64,000 bases of DNA from Castellaniella sp. (GCF_034675845.1 NZ_JAUCCU010000002.1:558001-622000), one strand, 5' to 3'; positions 24,621 through 32,672 are shown, numbered from the stretch's first letter. A program made the numbers and translations. Notes: generated by a model not told the origin, from the letters alone.

Positions 24621-25817
24621 GGAAGGTCTGATCAAGCCGGTTTCAGAATCTGTTTTTCCAGCCCAATCGACCTGAATTTCATAATGCAGAACTTTTGCTC
24701 AAAAATAGGCCAGAATCAGGGTGATTTCCGCCCTGACAGGCCCGTTTTGGGCCCTCTACGCCCATTTCGGGCGCACCTATCCCGCCGTAGCCATCAAATG
24801 GTGGCGCACCTTCCACAGGTTTGCCAACGTAAACAGCATCTTCAGCTGCGCCGTGTTCTTGGCCAGCCCCCGATAGCGCACCTTGGTAAATCCAAACTGG
24901 CATTTGATCACCCGAAACGGATGCTCCACCCGCGAGCGCAGGCTGGCCTTGGCTCGTTCGTAGGACTCCAGCATCCGCCCCATGTTGCTCTTGCCCAGCG
25001 CACGGCGTTTGCCCGGACGCATGGCAATGTGCCACTGCACGTTGCGACTCTGGTTTTCCTCTCGATCCTGGACTCCTCGGTAGCCCGCATCGCCCAGCAC
25101 CAATTCTTCTTCACCGTGCAGCAGCGCATGGGCCTGCGTGACATCGTGAACATTGGCTGCCGTGCCCACCACAGTGTGCACCAGGCCGGTCATGTCCACG
25201 CCAATGTGGGCCTTCATGCCAAAGTGCCACTGATTGCCCTTCTTGGTCTGATGCATCTCGGGATCCCGCGCGCCTGCGGCGTTCTTCGTAGAACTGGGCG
25301 CTTCGATGATCGTGGCATCGATGATCGTGCCCTTGCGTACCGTGATGCCCTGATCGGCCAACAGCAAGTTCACCGCTTCCAGTGCGTCTGCTGCAATGTC
25401 GTGTTTTTCCAGCAGATGACGAAAGTTCAGGATCGTCGTCTCGTCAGGAATGCTGCCACGCGTGAGCGAGAGCTTGGCGAAATTGCGTATCGAGGTGCTG
25501 TCGTACAGCGCCTCTTCCATCGCCGGGTCCGACAGGTTGAACCACTGCTGCATGAAGTGGATGCGCAGCATCACTTCCAACGGGTAAGGCCTACGGCCGT
25601 TGCCGGCCTTCGGGTAGTGCGGTTCGACCAGGTCGGCGAAGACCTTCCAGGGAACGGCCCGTTCCATCTGGGCCAGGAACTTCTCGCGGCGCGTCACTTT
25701 GCGCTTGCCTGCAAATTCGGCGTCGGAAAAACTCAACTGGCTCATCGGGGCTTCCTGATTGGGTCTCGTTCAACAACCTACATTCTGACAGGTCCAGGGG
25801 ACTTGTTCAGACCTTCC
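24621..25817 (-). mobile_element. IS5-family insertion sequence
   Basis: 1197-bp element with terminal inverted repeats beginning GGAAGGTCTGA on both ends (left GGAAGGTCTGATCAAG, right GGAAGGTCTGAACAAG on the complement). It is flanked by the 4-bp duplication TTAG at 24617-24620 and 25818-25821, the target preference of the IS5 group. The single transposase gene is intact. It lies between two GTPase genes and replaces the last ten codons of the upstream one. Confidence 0.93.
24777..25745 (-). CDS. IS5-family transposase
   Basis: 322-residue DDE transposase. IDATIIEAPSSTKN carries the first Asp, LGDAGYRG the second, and the C-terminal RSRVEHPFRVIKCQFGFTKV the Y-R-E signature region. The N-terminal SFSDAEFAGKRKVTRREKFL and RPYPLEVMLRIHFMQQWFNL segments match the IS5 group. 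No frameshift or stop interrupts it, so it is probably active. Transcription runs with the surrounding operon. Confidence 0.95.
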   Translation of the reverse strand: MSQLSFSDAEFAGKRKVTRREKFLAQMERAVPWKVFADLVEPHYPKAGNGRRPYPLEVMLRIHFMQQWFNLSDPAMEEALYDSTSIRNFAKLSLTRGSIPDETTILNFRHLLEKHDIAADALEAVNLLLADQGITVRKGTIIDATIIEAPSSTKNAAGARDPEMHQTKKGNQWHFGMKAHIGVDMTGLVHTVVGTAANVHDVTQAHALLHGEEELVLGDAGYRGVQDREENQSRNVQWHIAMRPGKRRALGKSNMGRMLESYERAKASLRSRVEHPFRVIKCQFGFTKVRYRGLAKNTAQLKMLFTLANLWKVRHHLMATAG

Positions 25818-27574
25818 TTAGAAAGTTGGGCAATTTCAGCCTTCAATGACGCGCAGTAGGTCATGATTCCGCTACGAGTGGGGTCATAGAGCGTGTTCAC
25901 TATGTGATGCAATATTTTGGGGAAGTCGTTCGCGTAGATTGCGATGGCCGAGGCGCGTCGTTCTTCGTTGTTATCACCAACCACGACTTCGTGGGTCTGG
26001 TATTGACCCTTGGAGGAAGAGCCGGCTAATCCGGCGGTACTGCCCAGGGAGGCGCCTATGGCGGCGCCTGGGGGACCTCCGGTGAGAAAGCCTATAGCGC
26101 CGCCAATGAGTCCGCCGAATAGGCCGAGTTTCCCCTTATTGCCCTTTTTGGTGCCCGCGAAGTATTCCTTAGTTTCCATTGTTTCCTTGTACTCTGGAAG
26201 TTTGTCCAGACTGCTGACATTAAATGCCTTTTGCAGATTATTTGCCTGATTTTTGTCAATTTTGTCGATGATTTTCATTGTCAGGAGTTCAAGAACTTCC
26301 GTCAATTTTTTCTTAATCTTGGCATCCACATCATGCGGCTGACCATCCTTGAAAAATTGATTGATATAGGTGCTCATTTGTAAGCGACCTTCTTGTCCAA
26401 GGGAAATAAGTTCTTGCTCGATTTCCGAACGTTGCATCTCGGTTTTTTCTGCAAAACTATTGATCGATTCTTGAAAACCGTCGAGATCTTCGATTGTTTT
26501 AGAGATGGAGTTACGTAACTTGTCCATGGGGGCATTCAGTTTCAGGCTTAATGCCTGGCTGTGGGAAATACTTTTCAGCTCTGTAAAAAGACGCCCCATT
26601 CCGCTTTCTTCGATGGCCTGAGGATCGGAGCAGGTCTCGGCATAGAGAACCGAAATAGGCAGCACATCGGTCAGGATGCCAGCCTTATCTGTTATTTCAT
26701 CCAACTGATTTAATTTATCCAACTCGCTACGAACATAAGCGATCTGGTTTTCCTTGTCCTTGGGGCTTTTCATGAGCACCCGGGTAATGATGCAACCATT
26801 GTCGTCTTCATCTTCGTCCGTGGTGTCGCTTCCGGTCAGTAGCACCATCATTTTTTTGTTGTCACTCAGTAGATCCTGGATTTCACGCATGTCGGACGCA
26901 CGGCCCGGCGACTGGGAGTGCATGGTATAGAGGATAAGGTCCGCATGTTCCACGTATTCCATGGCCAGATCCCCATTGCTGGCGTTGACCGAGTGCAGGC
27001 CAGGTGAATCAATCCAAGTCAGGCCGGGGAGCCTGAACCCCTGTATGGAGCTAGTGGCTTCGGTGGCACCGACGCGAAACTGCTTCCTGTCTTCGGCCTC
27101 ATTTTTTTTATCTCCGCTGGTGACATTGGTTTGCTCCGCCGTGAAATATGAAGGGCGAGATTTTGCCTGCGTCTTCATTGATTCAGTCGGGTTACTGTGT
27201 CCCCAGGCCATGTAATTGCCGAGAGAGCTTTTTCCAGACTTGACCTTTCCATAGATGAAGACCAGTAGGCTGTCATTAAACCCTTCTCGAAATACAGCGC
27301 CCTTGGCGCGTGCTGCGACCTGGCTTTCCCAAGCGTCAAATTGCGTGTCCATGTGGCTGGCGGTTTTCTCGAGGGATCTGTGGAGAGGGTTCTCTTCGCC
27401 GATCGACTGCCTGAGTTCTAAATGGTATTTTTTTAGTTTTTTGGCAAAGATGTCTCGAAAGTTGTCAAATTTCAACACCTTATCCGCGATATCGGATTTT
27501 TGAGAGGAGAATTTTTCTTCAAGGCAATTGAACTCTGCAATCAAGTCATCGCGTGTGATCAGGTTGTGTTTCAT
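25778..27574 (-). CDS. Dynamin-like GTPase 2, C-terminus altered by IS5
   Basis: 598-residue large GTPase with P-loop GKVKSGKS at 109-116, IDSPGL near 195 and a T/SGSD-type specificity segment (VLLTGSDTTDEDEDD). Long helices surround a strongly hydrophobic glycine-rich stretch (GLFGGLIGGAIGFLTGGPPG then AAIGASLGSTAGLAG, about 495-530) typical of a membrane-inserting hairpin. The last residues, EGLNKSPGPVRM, come from the IS5 end. Joining the flanks at TTAG restores an ending AQLSNDLNTLVKE followed by a stop, two bases before the next gene. The core protein is therefore probably unaffected. Confidence 0.82.
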   Translation of the reverse strand: MKHNLITRDDLIAEFNCLEEKFSSQKSDIADKVLKFDNFRDIFAKKLKKYHLELRQSIGEENPLHRSLEKTASHMDTQFDAWESQVAARAKGAVFREGFNDSLLVFIYGKVKSGKSSLGNYMAWGHSNPTESMKTQAKSRPSYFTAEQTNVTSGDKKNEAEDRKQFRVGATEATSSIQGFRLPGLTWIDSPGLHSVNASNGDLAMEYVEHADLILYTMHSQSPGRASDMREIQDLLSDNKKMMVLLTGSDTTDEDEDDNGCIITRVLMKSPKDKENQIAYVRSELDKLNQLDEITDKAGILTDVLPISVLYAETCSDPQAIEESGMGRLFTELKSISHSQALSLKLNAPMDKLRNSISKTIEDLDGFQESINSFAEKTEMQRSEIEQELISLGQEGRLQMSTYINQFFKDGQPHDVDAKIKKKLTEVLELLTMKIIDKIDKNQANNLQKAFNVSSLDKLPEYKETMETKEYFAGTKKGNKGKLGLFGGLIGGAIGFLTGGPPGAAIGASLGSTAGLAGSSSKGQYQTHEVVVGDNNEERRASAIAIYANDFPKILHHIVNTLYDPTRSGIMTYCASLKAEIAQLSKEGLNKSPGPVRM

Positions 27575-27575
27575 T

Positions 27576-28139
27576 TCAATCGTTCCGAAGCAAATTTTCT
27601 TTCATAGAAAAGTATTTTTTCAGGCGCGCTGCGGATTCCCTGAAGTGACAGAAGGCTGCTGTGTCAGCGTCTTCCAGGTCAAAGCGCTGTCCTCGCATGG
27701 ATTCCAGGATCAGAAGATTTGCACCAAATTTTTCTTTTAAGGATTCAGTTTCGTGATCGGCCGCCTTGCCGAACTCTAGGATTTCCGTGACGGCCTCGGC
27801 ATAGCTGGAGTTTGATGTAGCGTCGGTGTTTCGTAGTGTTTCTTTTAGTTTCATTGCTATGGCGTCGGCGTCTAGCAGTGTTTTGTATGACGGCAGTTCG
27901 AGTGCCTGAGCTGCTTGGGCAAACTGTTCGGGAAAGGCGGTTTTTAATTGCGCTTCCAGATTGGAAACTTTTTGTTTAAGCTGTGCACGCTTACGTTTGG
28001 TTTTGGCTTCTTGCTGCTGTTTGCGTCGTTCATCCTCGTCAGTGTCTTGTTCGTCTGAGGTATCGTCATCTTCCAGTGCTTTTTTTATTGCAACACCGAG
28101 GCCTACAACTGCAGCGCCGATCAACCAGGGGAGTGCCAT
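27576..28139 (-). CDS. Membrane-anchored coiled-coil protein of the GTPase operon
   Basis: 187 residues, no recognised family. An N-terminal hydrophobic helix (LPWLIGAAVVGLGVAIKKAL) is followed by a very acidic patch (DDDTSDEQDTDEDE), a lysine/glutamine-rich coiled coil (about 38-70) and a helical C-terminal domain. Its stop is one base before GTPase 2, so the two are tightly coupled, and an accessory or tether function for the GTPases is the simplest reading. The nucleotide sequence is visibly A+T-richer than the flanking core genes. Confidence 0.75.
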   Translation of the reverse strand: MALPWLIGAAVVGLGVAIKKALEDDDTSDEQDTDEDERRKQQQEAKTKRKRAQLKQKVSNLEAQLKTAFPEQFAQAAQALELPSYKTLLDADAIAMKLKETLRNTDATSNSSYAEAVTEILEFGKAADHETESLKEKFGANLLILESMRGQRFDLEDADTAAFCHFRESAARLKKYFSMKENLLRND

Positions 28140-28211
28140 ATGGAATTCCTTGTTTTTTGAATTAAATTGAGGTTATTAATAATTCTTAAGCATGCTGCTT
28201 AAAGACACTCA

Positions 28212-29078
28212 CTACAGTTTTGTTAGTTTGCGCTTTGCACTGGTGATTTCTTTTTCCGTACTTTGATATTCGTCACGCAGATTTTGTATGATATCGTTGA
28301 ATCGTGAGGTTTTTTTCTCATAAGAATGCTGTATTTCAAGAATAAGTGCCATTTCTGATTCAATAGCATTATCCAGTCTTTGCAGCAGGGAATGTTTTTT
28401 TGCAGATAGTCGCTGTGTGCGTACAAAATCCAATTTAGGCTGGATTTCGTACGCTAGCCCCTTTAGGTGTTGTGCCAAGGCGGGGATTCCGCTCTTTTCT
28501 ACCAAAGTGTTCTTATGTTCTGTTGCGCCTTTCTGATAGCGCGTATTGGAGAGTAGAAAGCACTTGGGAGTTATACCAGCGCACTCTTCGACTTGATCCA
28601 GGATTCTATCCTTGATCATGTCGATGTTTTGTCCCTGGTTTTTGTCAAGCTGCGTCAGAATCATGATCAAGCGTTGATCTGTTTCTGTACCGTATTCTGC
28701 GACGACCTGATCCAGGAAACCTATTTCTTCCCGATCGAGCTCTCCCTGAGGAGCATGGACAAAAAGAATGACATCGGCGGAATCCAGCCCCCGGTATGCT
28801 TCCTGGGTGTCCTCGTCCCCCGCGTCTAGGCCCGGTGTATCGATGAGGACGTATTGTTCAGTTTCAAGTTCCAAGTTGGTACGTGTGGTCCGGATAGCAC
28901 CTGTGGCAAAGTACTCATCTGTCACGTGACCGGACAACATATTCAGCAGCGAGCTTTTTCCTGCCTTGACCAAGCCCCATGCTGCTACGCGTGGCTTGTC
29001 GTCTCGTGTGTCGGGTGCATTCATGAACGTTTCATATTCTTCCTGTAATGCGTGTAGTGCGGTGTTTGTGTTGTTCAT
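28212..29078 (-). CDS. Dynamin-like GTPase 3
   Basis: 288-residue GTPase: P-loop GLVKAGKS at 35-42, a conserved threonine-rich switch I (AIRTTRTNLELE), DTPGLDAG near 80 and TQLDKNQ as the specificity motif. The C-terminal third (from about 215) is a charged coiled coil and no membrane segment is visible. It is therefore a short member likely to partner one of the long GTPases, as tandem or hetero-oligomeric dynamins do. It lies 72 bases after the IrmA-family gene and 72 bases before the coiled-coil gene. Confidence 0.82.
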   Translation of the reverse strand: MNNTNTALHALQEEYETFMNAPDTRDDKPRVAAWGLVKAGKSSLLNMLSGHVTDEYFATGAIRTTRTNLELETEQYVLIDTPGLDAGDEDTQEAYRGLDSADVILFVHAPQGELDREEIGFLDQVVAEYGTETDQRLIMILTQLDKNQGQNIDMIKDRILDQVEECAGITPKCFLLSNTRYQKGATEHKNTLVEKSGIPALAQHLKGLAYEIQPKLDFVRTQRLSAKKHSLLQRLDNAIESEMALILEIQHSYEKKTSRFNDIIQNLRDEYQSTEKEITSAKRKLTKL

Positions 29079-29150
29079 GTAATAATCCCTAATTGAGTTT
29101 TGATTAATTAAATTAGTTGTTTATATAATTTTATTGTGTGGCTGCTTCCA

Positions 29151-29870
29151 CTAACCATCCGCCCCACAAAAACACCCCACAGCCTGGGCTCCCAGCTGTG
29201 CCATACAAGCTTGCGCCTCGTTAATCTCCGTTTTGCAGCTTTCTGTCGCCATCTGCACGGCTTCAGCCTGCGGCACTCCGCCAAACTGCATCGCCATTTC
29301 AGCTGTCATCTGCACGCATTGTTGGTAGTATTGGTTTGGATCTGCCTGCAGGTCTTTCCACAGTCCGTCTGCATCGGACTTATCTAGCGTCACGGCGCAT
29401 TCCAGTGCGGCGGCTTGGTTTGGCGCCGCTGCAGGGGCAGGGGCGGGTGCACCGGCCAGACGGATGGGCAAGGGTTTGAAATCACGCACAGTCAGGCCAC
29501 TGTTTTTCAGCAGGTTTTGTGTCTGGCCGTCCACCTGCGCGCTGGCCATGGTGACGACCAGCCTCAAATCATCATCACAGATGGCCTCGCTTTCCCAGAA
29601 AGCGTTCACCGTGCGATCTGCCGTGCTGAGGCCGAAATCGGGCAGCGTCATGACGGCGGCGTCTACTGGATTGCCCTGGGGGTCTTCGGCGGTCATGGCG
29701 ACCTTCAGTCCCAAAACTTCTTCGCCGCCACTGTCGAAGATGAATTCTGCAGCGCATTGGCCTTGCCCAGCCCAGGCGGTGGAGGCATGCCAGAACTCGA
29801 CTGCCTGGGCACCGGGTGCAAAGACCCCGCAAACAAGGGCGAGTAGGTAGGTTTTGAAGGCTTGTTGCAT
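29151..29870 (-). CDS. IrmA-family secreted protein
   Basis: 239 residues with a signal peptide (about 1-23, ending GAQA). The mature part up to about residue 140 follows the IrmA/YfjT pattern: FWHASTAWAGQGQCAAEFIF, LPDFGLSTADRT, AFWESEAICDDDLRLVVTMA and LLKNSGLTVRDFKPLPIRL. The known structure of E. coli IrmA is a fibronectin-III-like fold that mimics cytokine receptors, and its genes lie in islands with GTPases. Here an additional ~95-residue cysteine-containing C-terminal domain follows a proline/alanine linker. It heads the GTPase operon. Confidence 0.75.
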   Translation of the reverse strand: MQQAFKTYLLALVCGVFAPGAQAVEFWHASTAWAGQGQCAAEFIFDSGGEEVLGLKVAMTAEDPQGNPVDAAVMTLPDFGLSTADRTVNAFWESEAICDDDLRLVVTMASAQVDGQTQNLLKNSGLTVRDFKPLPIRLAGAPAPAPAAAPNQAAALECAVTLDKSDADGLWKDLQADPNQYYQQCVQMTAEMAMQFGGVPQAEAVQMATESCKTEINEAQACMAQLGAQAVGCFCGADG

Positions 29871-30031
29871 TGATTTCTCCAGAATGTTTTATTTTGCTAC
29901 TGTAGGTAAATATAGCTTACTTTTCAGGCATCTGGCCGCACCCCACAAGGTGTCGGTGATGTCGGGCTTCAGTAGCCTGGGACTAGGTGCGCCCGGCACT
30001 GAATGCCATGATCCACAAGACAACGACATGC

Positions 30032-30087
30032 TGTGTCGCAGTAATGGTTTTCAATGTTTTTTTAGCTCAATGCTTTTTAGCGACACA
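30032..30087. promoter_or_regulatory. Inverted TGTGTCGC boxes in the divergent promoter region
   Basis: TGTGTCGC (30032-30039) and GCGACACA (30080-30087) are perfect inverted 8-mers 40 bases apart, in the 270-base region between the leftward IrmA/GTPase operon and the rightward zinc-ribbon operon. A third TGTGTCGC occurs at 32616-32623 upstream of the EcsC side. A shared regulator, possibly the WYL protein, could bind here; this is conjecture. Confidence 0.35.
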
Positions 30088-30140
30088 TCTTGACGTATAT
30101 GGTGCCTATGCTGAGATCAACCCGATACCGGAGACTCACC

Positions 30141-30350
30141 ATGCCGATTCCACCCAAGCCTTTCACGCTGAACTGTCCGCAGTGTGGCTGGCACCACACC
30201 TATCGCCCTGTCAGCGATGTACTGCTCATAGAGCAGCAATGTCCTAAGTGCGGGTGCAAAAACCTGTCCGGCCGTTCGGCCACCTGGTTGGAAGCCGCAA
30301 CCAGCCTGTGGTGGCAGGGCAAAAATTCTGTTTCACGTCGCCAACACTGA
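30141..30350 (+). CDS. Small zinc-ribbon protein (divergent operon)
   Basis: 69-residue protein starting at the ATG at 30141. CPQCGWHHTYRP and CPKCGCKNLSGR are the two knuckles of a zinc ribbon; a short amphipathic tail follows. It resembles the ribbon encoded at 21606-21887. It begins a rightward operon with the unknown gene at 30365 (14 bases on) and the LRAT-type gene. Confidence 0.68.
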   Translation: MPIPPKPFTLNCPQCGWHHTYRPVSDVLLIEQQCPKCGCKNLSGRSATWLEAATSLWWQGKNSVSRRQH

Positions 30351-30364
30351 AAACGAGGCACACC

Positions 30365-31036
30365 ATGAAAAACGCTAACCGCCTACCCACTGCTGATGAA
30401 CTTGAACTGGCCAGCCAGGTGCTGCAAAGCCTGGGTGCCACCAGTCAGATCAGCTTGATCAATTTAAGCCAACTGGATGAAGATGATTTTCCTGTGCTGC
30501 TGACGCAGGATTTCAGCCAGGTGGATGAGGCCAGTATTTTGCTGGTCCCCGATGGCATTCATGAAATCAATTACGACGATGTGCTGAATGTCTCCCATAT
30601 CATTGGTTTGAATCTGGATCCAGCGCAATACCCTGTACTCAAGATTCTGGCAGACCCAGCCGATGTCGTTAATTTCGATTCGGGCGAGAGCATCCCGCTG
30701 AAGCGCGCGAACACAACGATTGTGCATGCCAATGTTCGGCTGGAGTCCGATGAAAATCTGGTGCTTGAAGCCTATGTGCCGGATGGCAAGCAGTTTTCCG
30801 ATGCGTTTTTCAATGTTCAGTTGGGCCACCGTGTTGATGTGCTCAATATCACCAGCAATGTTTTTTATCATGGCCGAGACTGGGCGCTGACGGCTTTTGG
30901 CAGTTGTTATCGTGGCCGCAATACGCTGGAAAAAACCTTGGATACAGGCCATCAGGGGGTGTTCAATACCATTGACAATATTTTTCGTCCTTTATCCAAG
31001 CTGGGTGCCAGCCTGGATAAGCTGCTCAGCCGATGA
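30365..31036 (+). CDS. Unknown protein paired with the LRAT-type enzyme
   Basis: 223 residues, not recognised. No signal peptide or transmembrane helix is seen. The sequence is acidic in the first half (INLSQLDEDDFPVLLTQDFS) with many short beta-like stretches (TTIVHANVRLESDENLVLEA), and its last 40 residues are helical. The stop overlaps the start of the next gene by 4 bases (ATGA), so the two products are probably made in equal amounts and may act together. Confidence 0.75.
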   Translation: MKNANRLPTADELELASQVLQSLGATSQISLINLSQLDEDDFPVLLTQDFSQVDEASILLVPDGIHEINYDDVLNVSHIIGLNLDPAQYPVLKILADPADVVNFDSGESIPLKRANTTIVHANVRLESDENLVLEAYVPDGKQFSDAFFNVQLGHRVDVLNITSNVFYHGRDWALTAFGSCYRGRNTLEKTLDTGHQGVFNTIDNIFRPLSKLGASLDKLLSR

Positions 31037-31473
31037 ACCCACCTATTACGCCGCCTGTCGGTAGCGTTGTTTATGTCGACTTGATCCCGGGGTATATGCA
31101 GCACTCCGGGGTTTATGTCGGTGATGGCCAGGTGATTGAACTCAATCGCGATGGCTTGGTTTGCTTGGTTGGCCTGACGGAGTTTTCAGCCGGAGGGCTA
31201 GGCCAGGAAATCCATGTCTCGTGCAAGGGCGAGGCTGCTGTGGGGCGGTCTGATTTTGCTGATCGGGCGTGGCAGCGGCTGGGCGAAGTCTCCAGCTATC
31301 ATCTGCTGCTGAATAATTGCCATCAATTCACCGCCGCGTGCATGACGGGGCAAATACGCAATCCGCATAATTTGTTGCGTTCGGTGAAGCTTATCGCCCA
31401 GCGCTTGTTGGGGGCTGATCCTGTCTGGCAGCCAATCTGTACGCAGGCAGAACAGGCAGTGCTGTTGCCATAA
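31033..31473 (+). CDS. LRAT/NC-type papain-fold enzyme
   Basis: 146-residue protein with the permuted NlpC/P60 (LRAT, H-rev107) motifs: QHSGVYVGDGQVIELN with the first catalytic His at residue 24, and LLLNNCHQFTAA with the nucleophile Cys96 in the NC motif. Relatives transfer or hydrolyse acyl groups of phospholipids. The second polar position, usually His in the VVHL segment, is Glu36 here (VIEL), so chemistry may differ. No membrane anchor is visible. A lipid-active enzyme beside membrane-remodelling GTPases is suggestive. Confidence 0.72.
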   Translation: MNPPITPPVGSVVYVDLIPGYMQHSGVYVGDGQVIELNRDGLVCLVGLTEFSAGGLGQEIHVSCKGEAAVGRSDFADRAWQRLGEVSSYHLLLNNCHQFTAACMTGQIRNPHNLLRSVKLIAQRLLGADPVWQPICTQAEQAVLLP

Positions 31474-31512
31474 GCTTTGATGATGCTTTGCTGTGGGCTG
31501 ATGGCAGACGGC

Positions 31513-32319
31513 TTAATCGATTGCCTGATAGCACCGTTGAACGACTTCCTTTCCATAGGTGGCTTCCAGCCGTCGTATGATGAAATGGCCTCGGGCCATA
31601 TATTGAAAGTGGTCAATAAATAGGACGTTGATCAGGGCGCCGCTGGCCGCGCCAATAGCGGGCATGGCCTGGGCAGCGGCTTTTTCGGTCACCTGCAGAC
31701 CAAAGCGTTCGGCCACCAGATTGATCAGGCGGATCAGGGCCGGTGGGGCTGTTTTTTCCAGGACGACGCTGCCGCTGGCATATTCCACTGCCTGGCTGAC
31801 GGCCTGGGCTAGCACGGCGCGGATGGTGTAATAACCGCTTTCTGTGGCGTCGTCGCTCTTTTGCTTTCCGCCTAGGGCAAAGACTTCCAGGCAGGCCAGG
31901 CGGGTGTCTGGGTCGTCCAGGCGTTCGCCTTCGCTGCGGGCAATGTCCGCAATCGAGCGCATGATCAGCGTCGTGGAAATCGGCAGCTCGACAGCCAAAC
32001 CGGCCAGGCCAAAAAACCCACCAATTCCGCCGGTGACGGCGACCCCAAGCTTGTGCCAGGCATTGGCGGATTCTTTTCCTGGTTCGTCACCCAGTGTGAA
32101 CAGCGCGGCATCGGCGGCTTTGGTCAAGGCCAGCCGGGTGGCGTCGCCGATGGCGTGGCCCCAGCGCTTGGGCAAGTATTGCAAGCCTTGTTCGATGGGA
32201 GTCCCCAGGACGCCGATGATCCTGGCCGTCAGGCTGGGGGATTCCAATAGTTGGTGGGCTTGGCGCAAGGACTCGAGATCGGTGTCTTGCATGATGGGGG
32301 TCATGACAACAAGATCCAT
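31513..32319 (-). CDS. EcsC-family protein
   Basis: 268 residues. The EcsC domain covers most of the protein: LPKRWGHAIGDATRLALTKA, a glycine-rich hydrophobic hairpin (GVAVTGGIGGFFGLAGLAVE, about 92-112) and LPISTTLIMRSIADIARSEG. EcsC proteins are linked to membrane and ABC-exporter biology in Bacillus, but their biochemical role is unresolved. It converges on the LRAT-type gene and lies 67 bases after a one-pass microprotein gene on the same strand. Confidence 0.85.
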   Translation of the reverse strand: MDLVVMTPIMQDTDLESLRQAHQLLESPSLTARIIGVLGTPIEQGLQYLPKRWGHAIGDATRLALTKAADAALFTLGDEPGKESANAWHKLGVAVTGGIGGFFGLAGLAVELPISTTLIMRSIADIARSEGERLDDPDTRLACLEVFALGGKQKSDDATESGYYTIRAVLAQAVSQAVEYASGSVVLEKTAPPALIRLINLVAERFGLQVTEKAAAQAMPAIGAASGALINVLFIDHFQYMARGHFIIRRLEATYGKEVVQRCYQAID

Positions 32320-32386
32320 GATATAGCCTTAACGAGAAGACGCAACGCAGGGGGAAGACGGGCTTGTCTCAAGGAAAAAGCACTGG

Positions 32387-32542
32387 CTAATCTGCGTCCT
32401 GCTGTGTTTCAGGGCCTTGCTTGGACCCGGATTTGTGCAGAAACTCGTTTTCTTTTTTGATGTCCAGATAGTGCGATATGAATTGCAGGCCCTTCTGAGC
32501 CACAACGACAAGGCCAACTAAAGCAAGCAGATTTCGGATCAT
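32387..32542 (-). CDS. 51-residue single-pass membrane microprotein
   Basis: An open frame begins ATGATC at 32542 behind a good Shine-Dalgarno (GAGGT, seven bases away) and ends with TAG at 32387. The product starts MIRNLLALVGLVVVAQKGLQ, a membrane helix, and continues with a charged tail (DIKKENEFLHKSGSKQ). The layout supports a real small gene cotranscribed with ecsC. Confidence 0.6.
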   Translation of the reverse strand: MIRNLLALVGLVVVAQKGLQFISHYLDIKKENEFLHKSGSKQGPETQQDAD

Positions 32543-32615
32543 GATGTACCTCGTGGGTTTGGAACACTGCCCGGATGGGGGCTTGAGGTCATGATTGCAC
32601 CAGGAGGCGTCAAGG

Positions 32616-32672
32616 TGTGTCGCATGCGACGAGCCCCCGGATGCGGATGACCTTGAAGATGGGTTCGTTTAG
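32616..32672 (-). repeat. Plasmid-derived sequence relic
   Basis: About 55 bases here are clearly similar to 41901-41957 near the relaxase remnant. Both contain CGGATGCGGATGACCT and GGGTTCGTT, and on the minus strand they read NEP(I/L)..VIRIR. It therefore marks an outlying scrap of the same element, left of the addiction-module region. Confidence 0.5.

Noticed and set aside
24684..25859. 391-codon frame antisense to the IS5 transposase
   Set aside because: The opposite strand encodes a complete DDE transposase, and the antisense product has no family pattern.
32329..32517. 62-codon frame beside ecsC
   Set aside because: Shifted relative to the better-supported 51-residue microprotein at 32387-32542, which has a good ribosome site and a membrane helix.
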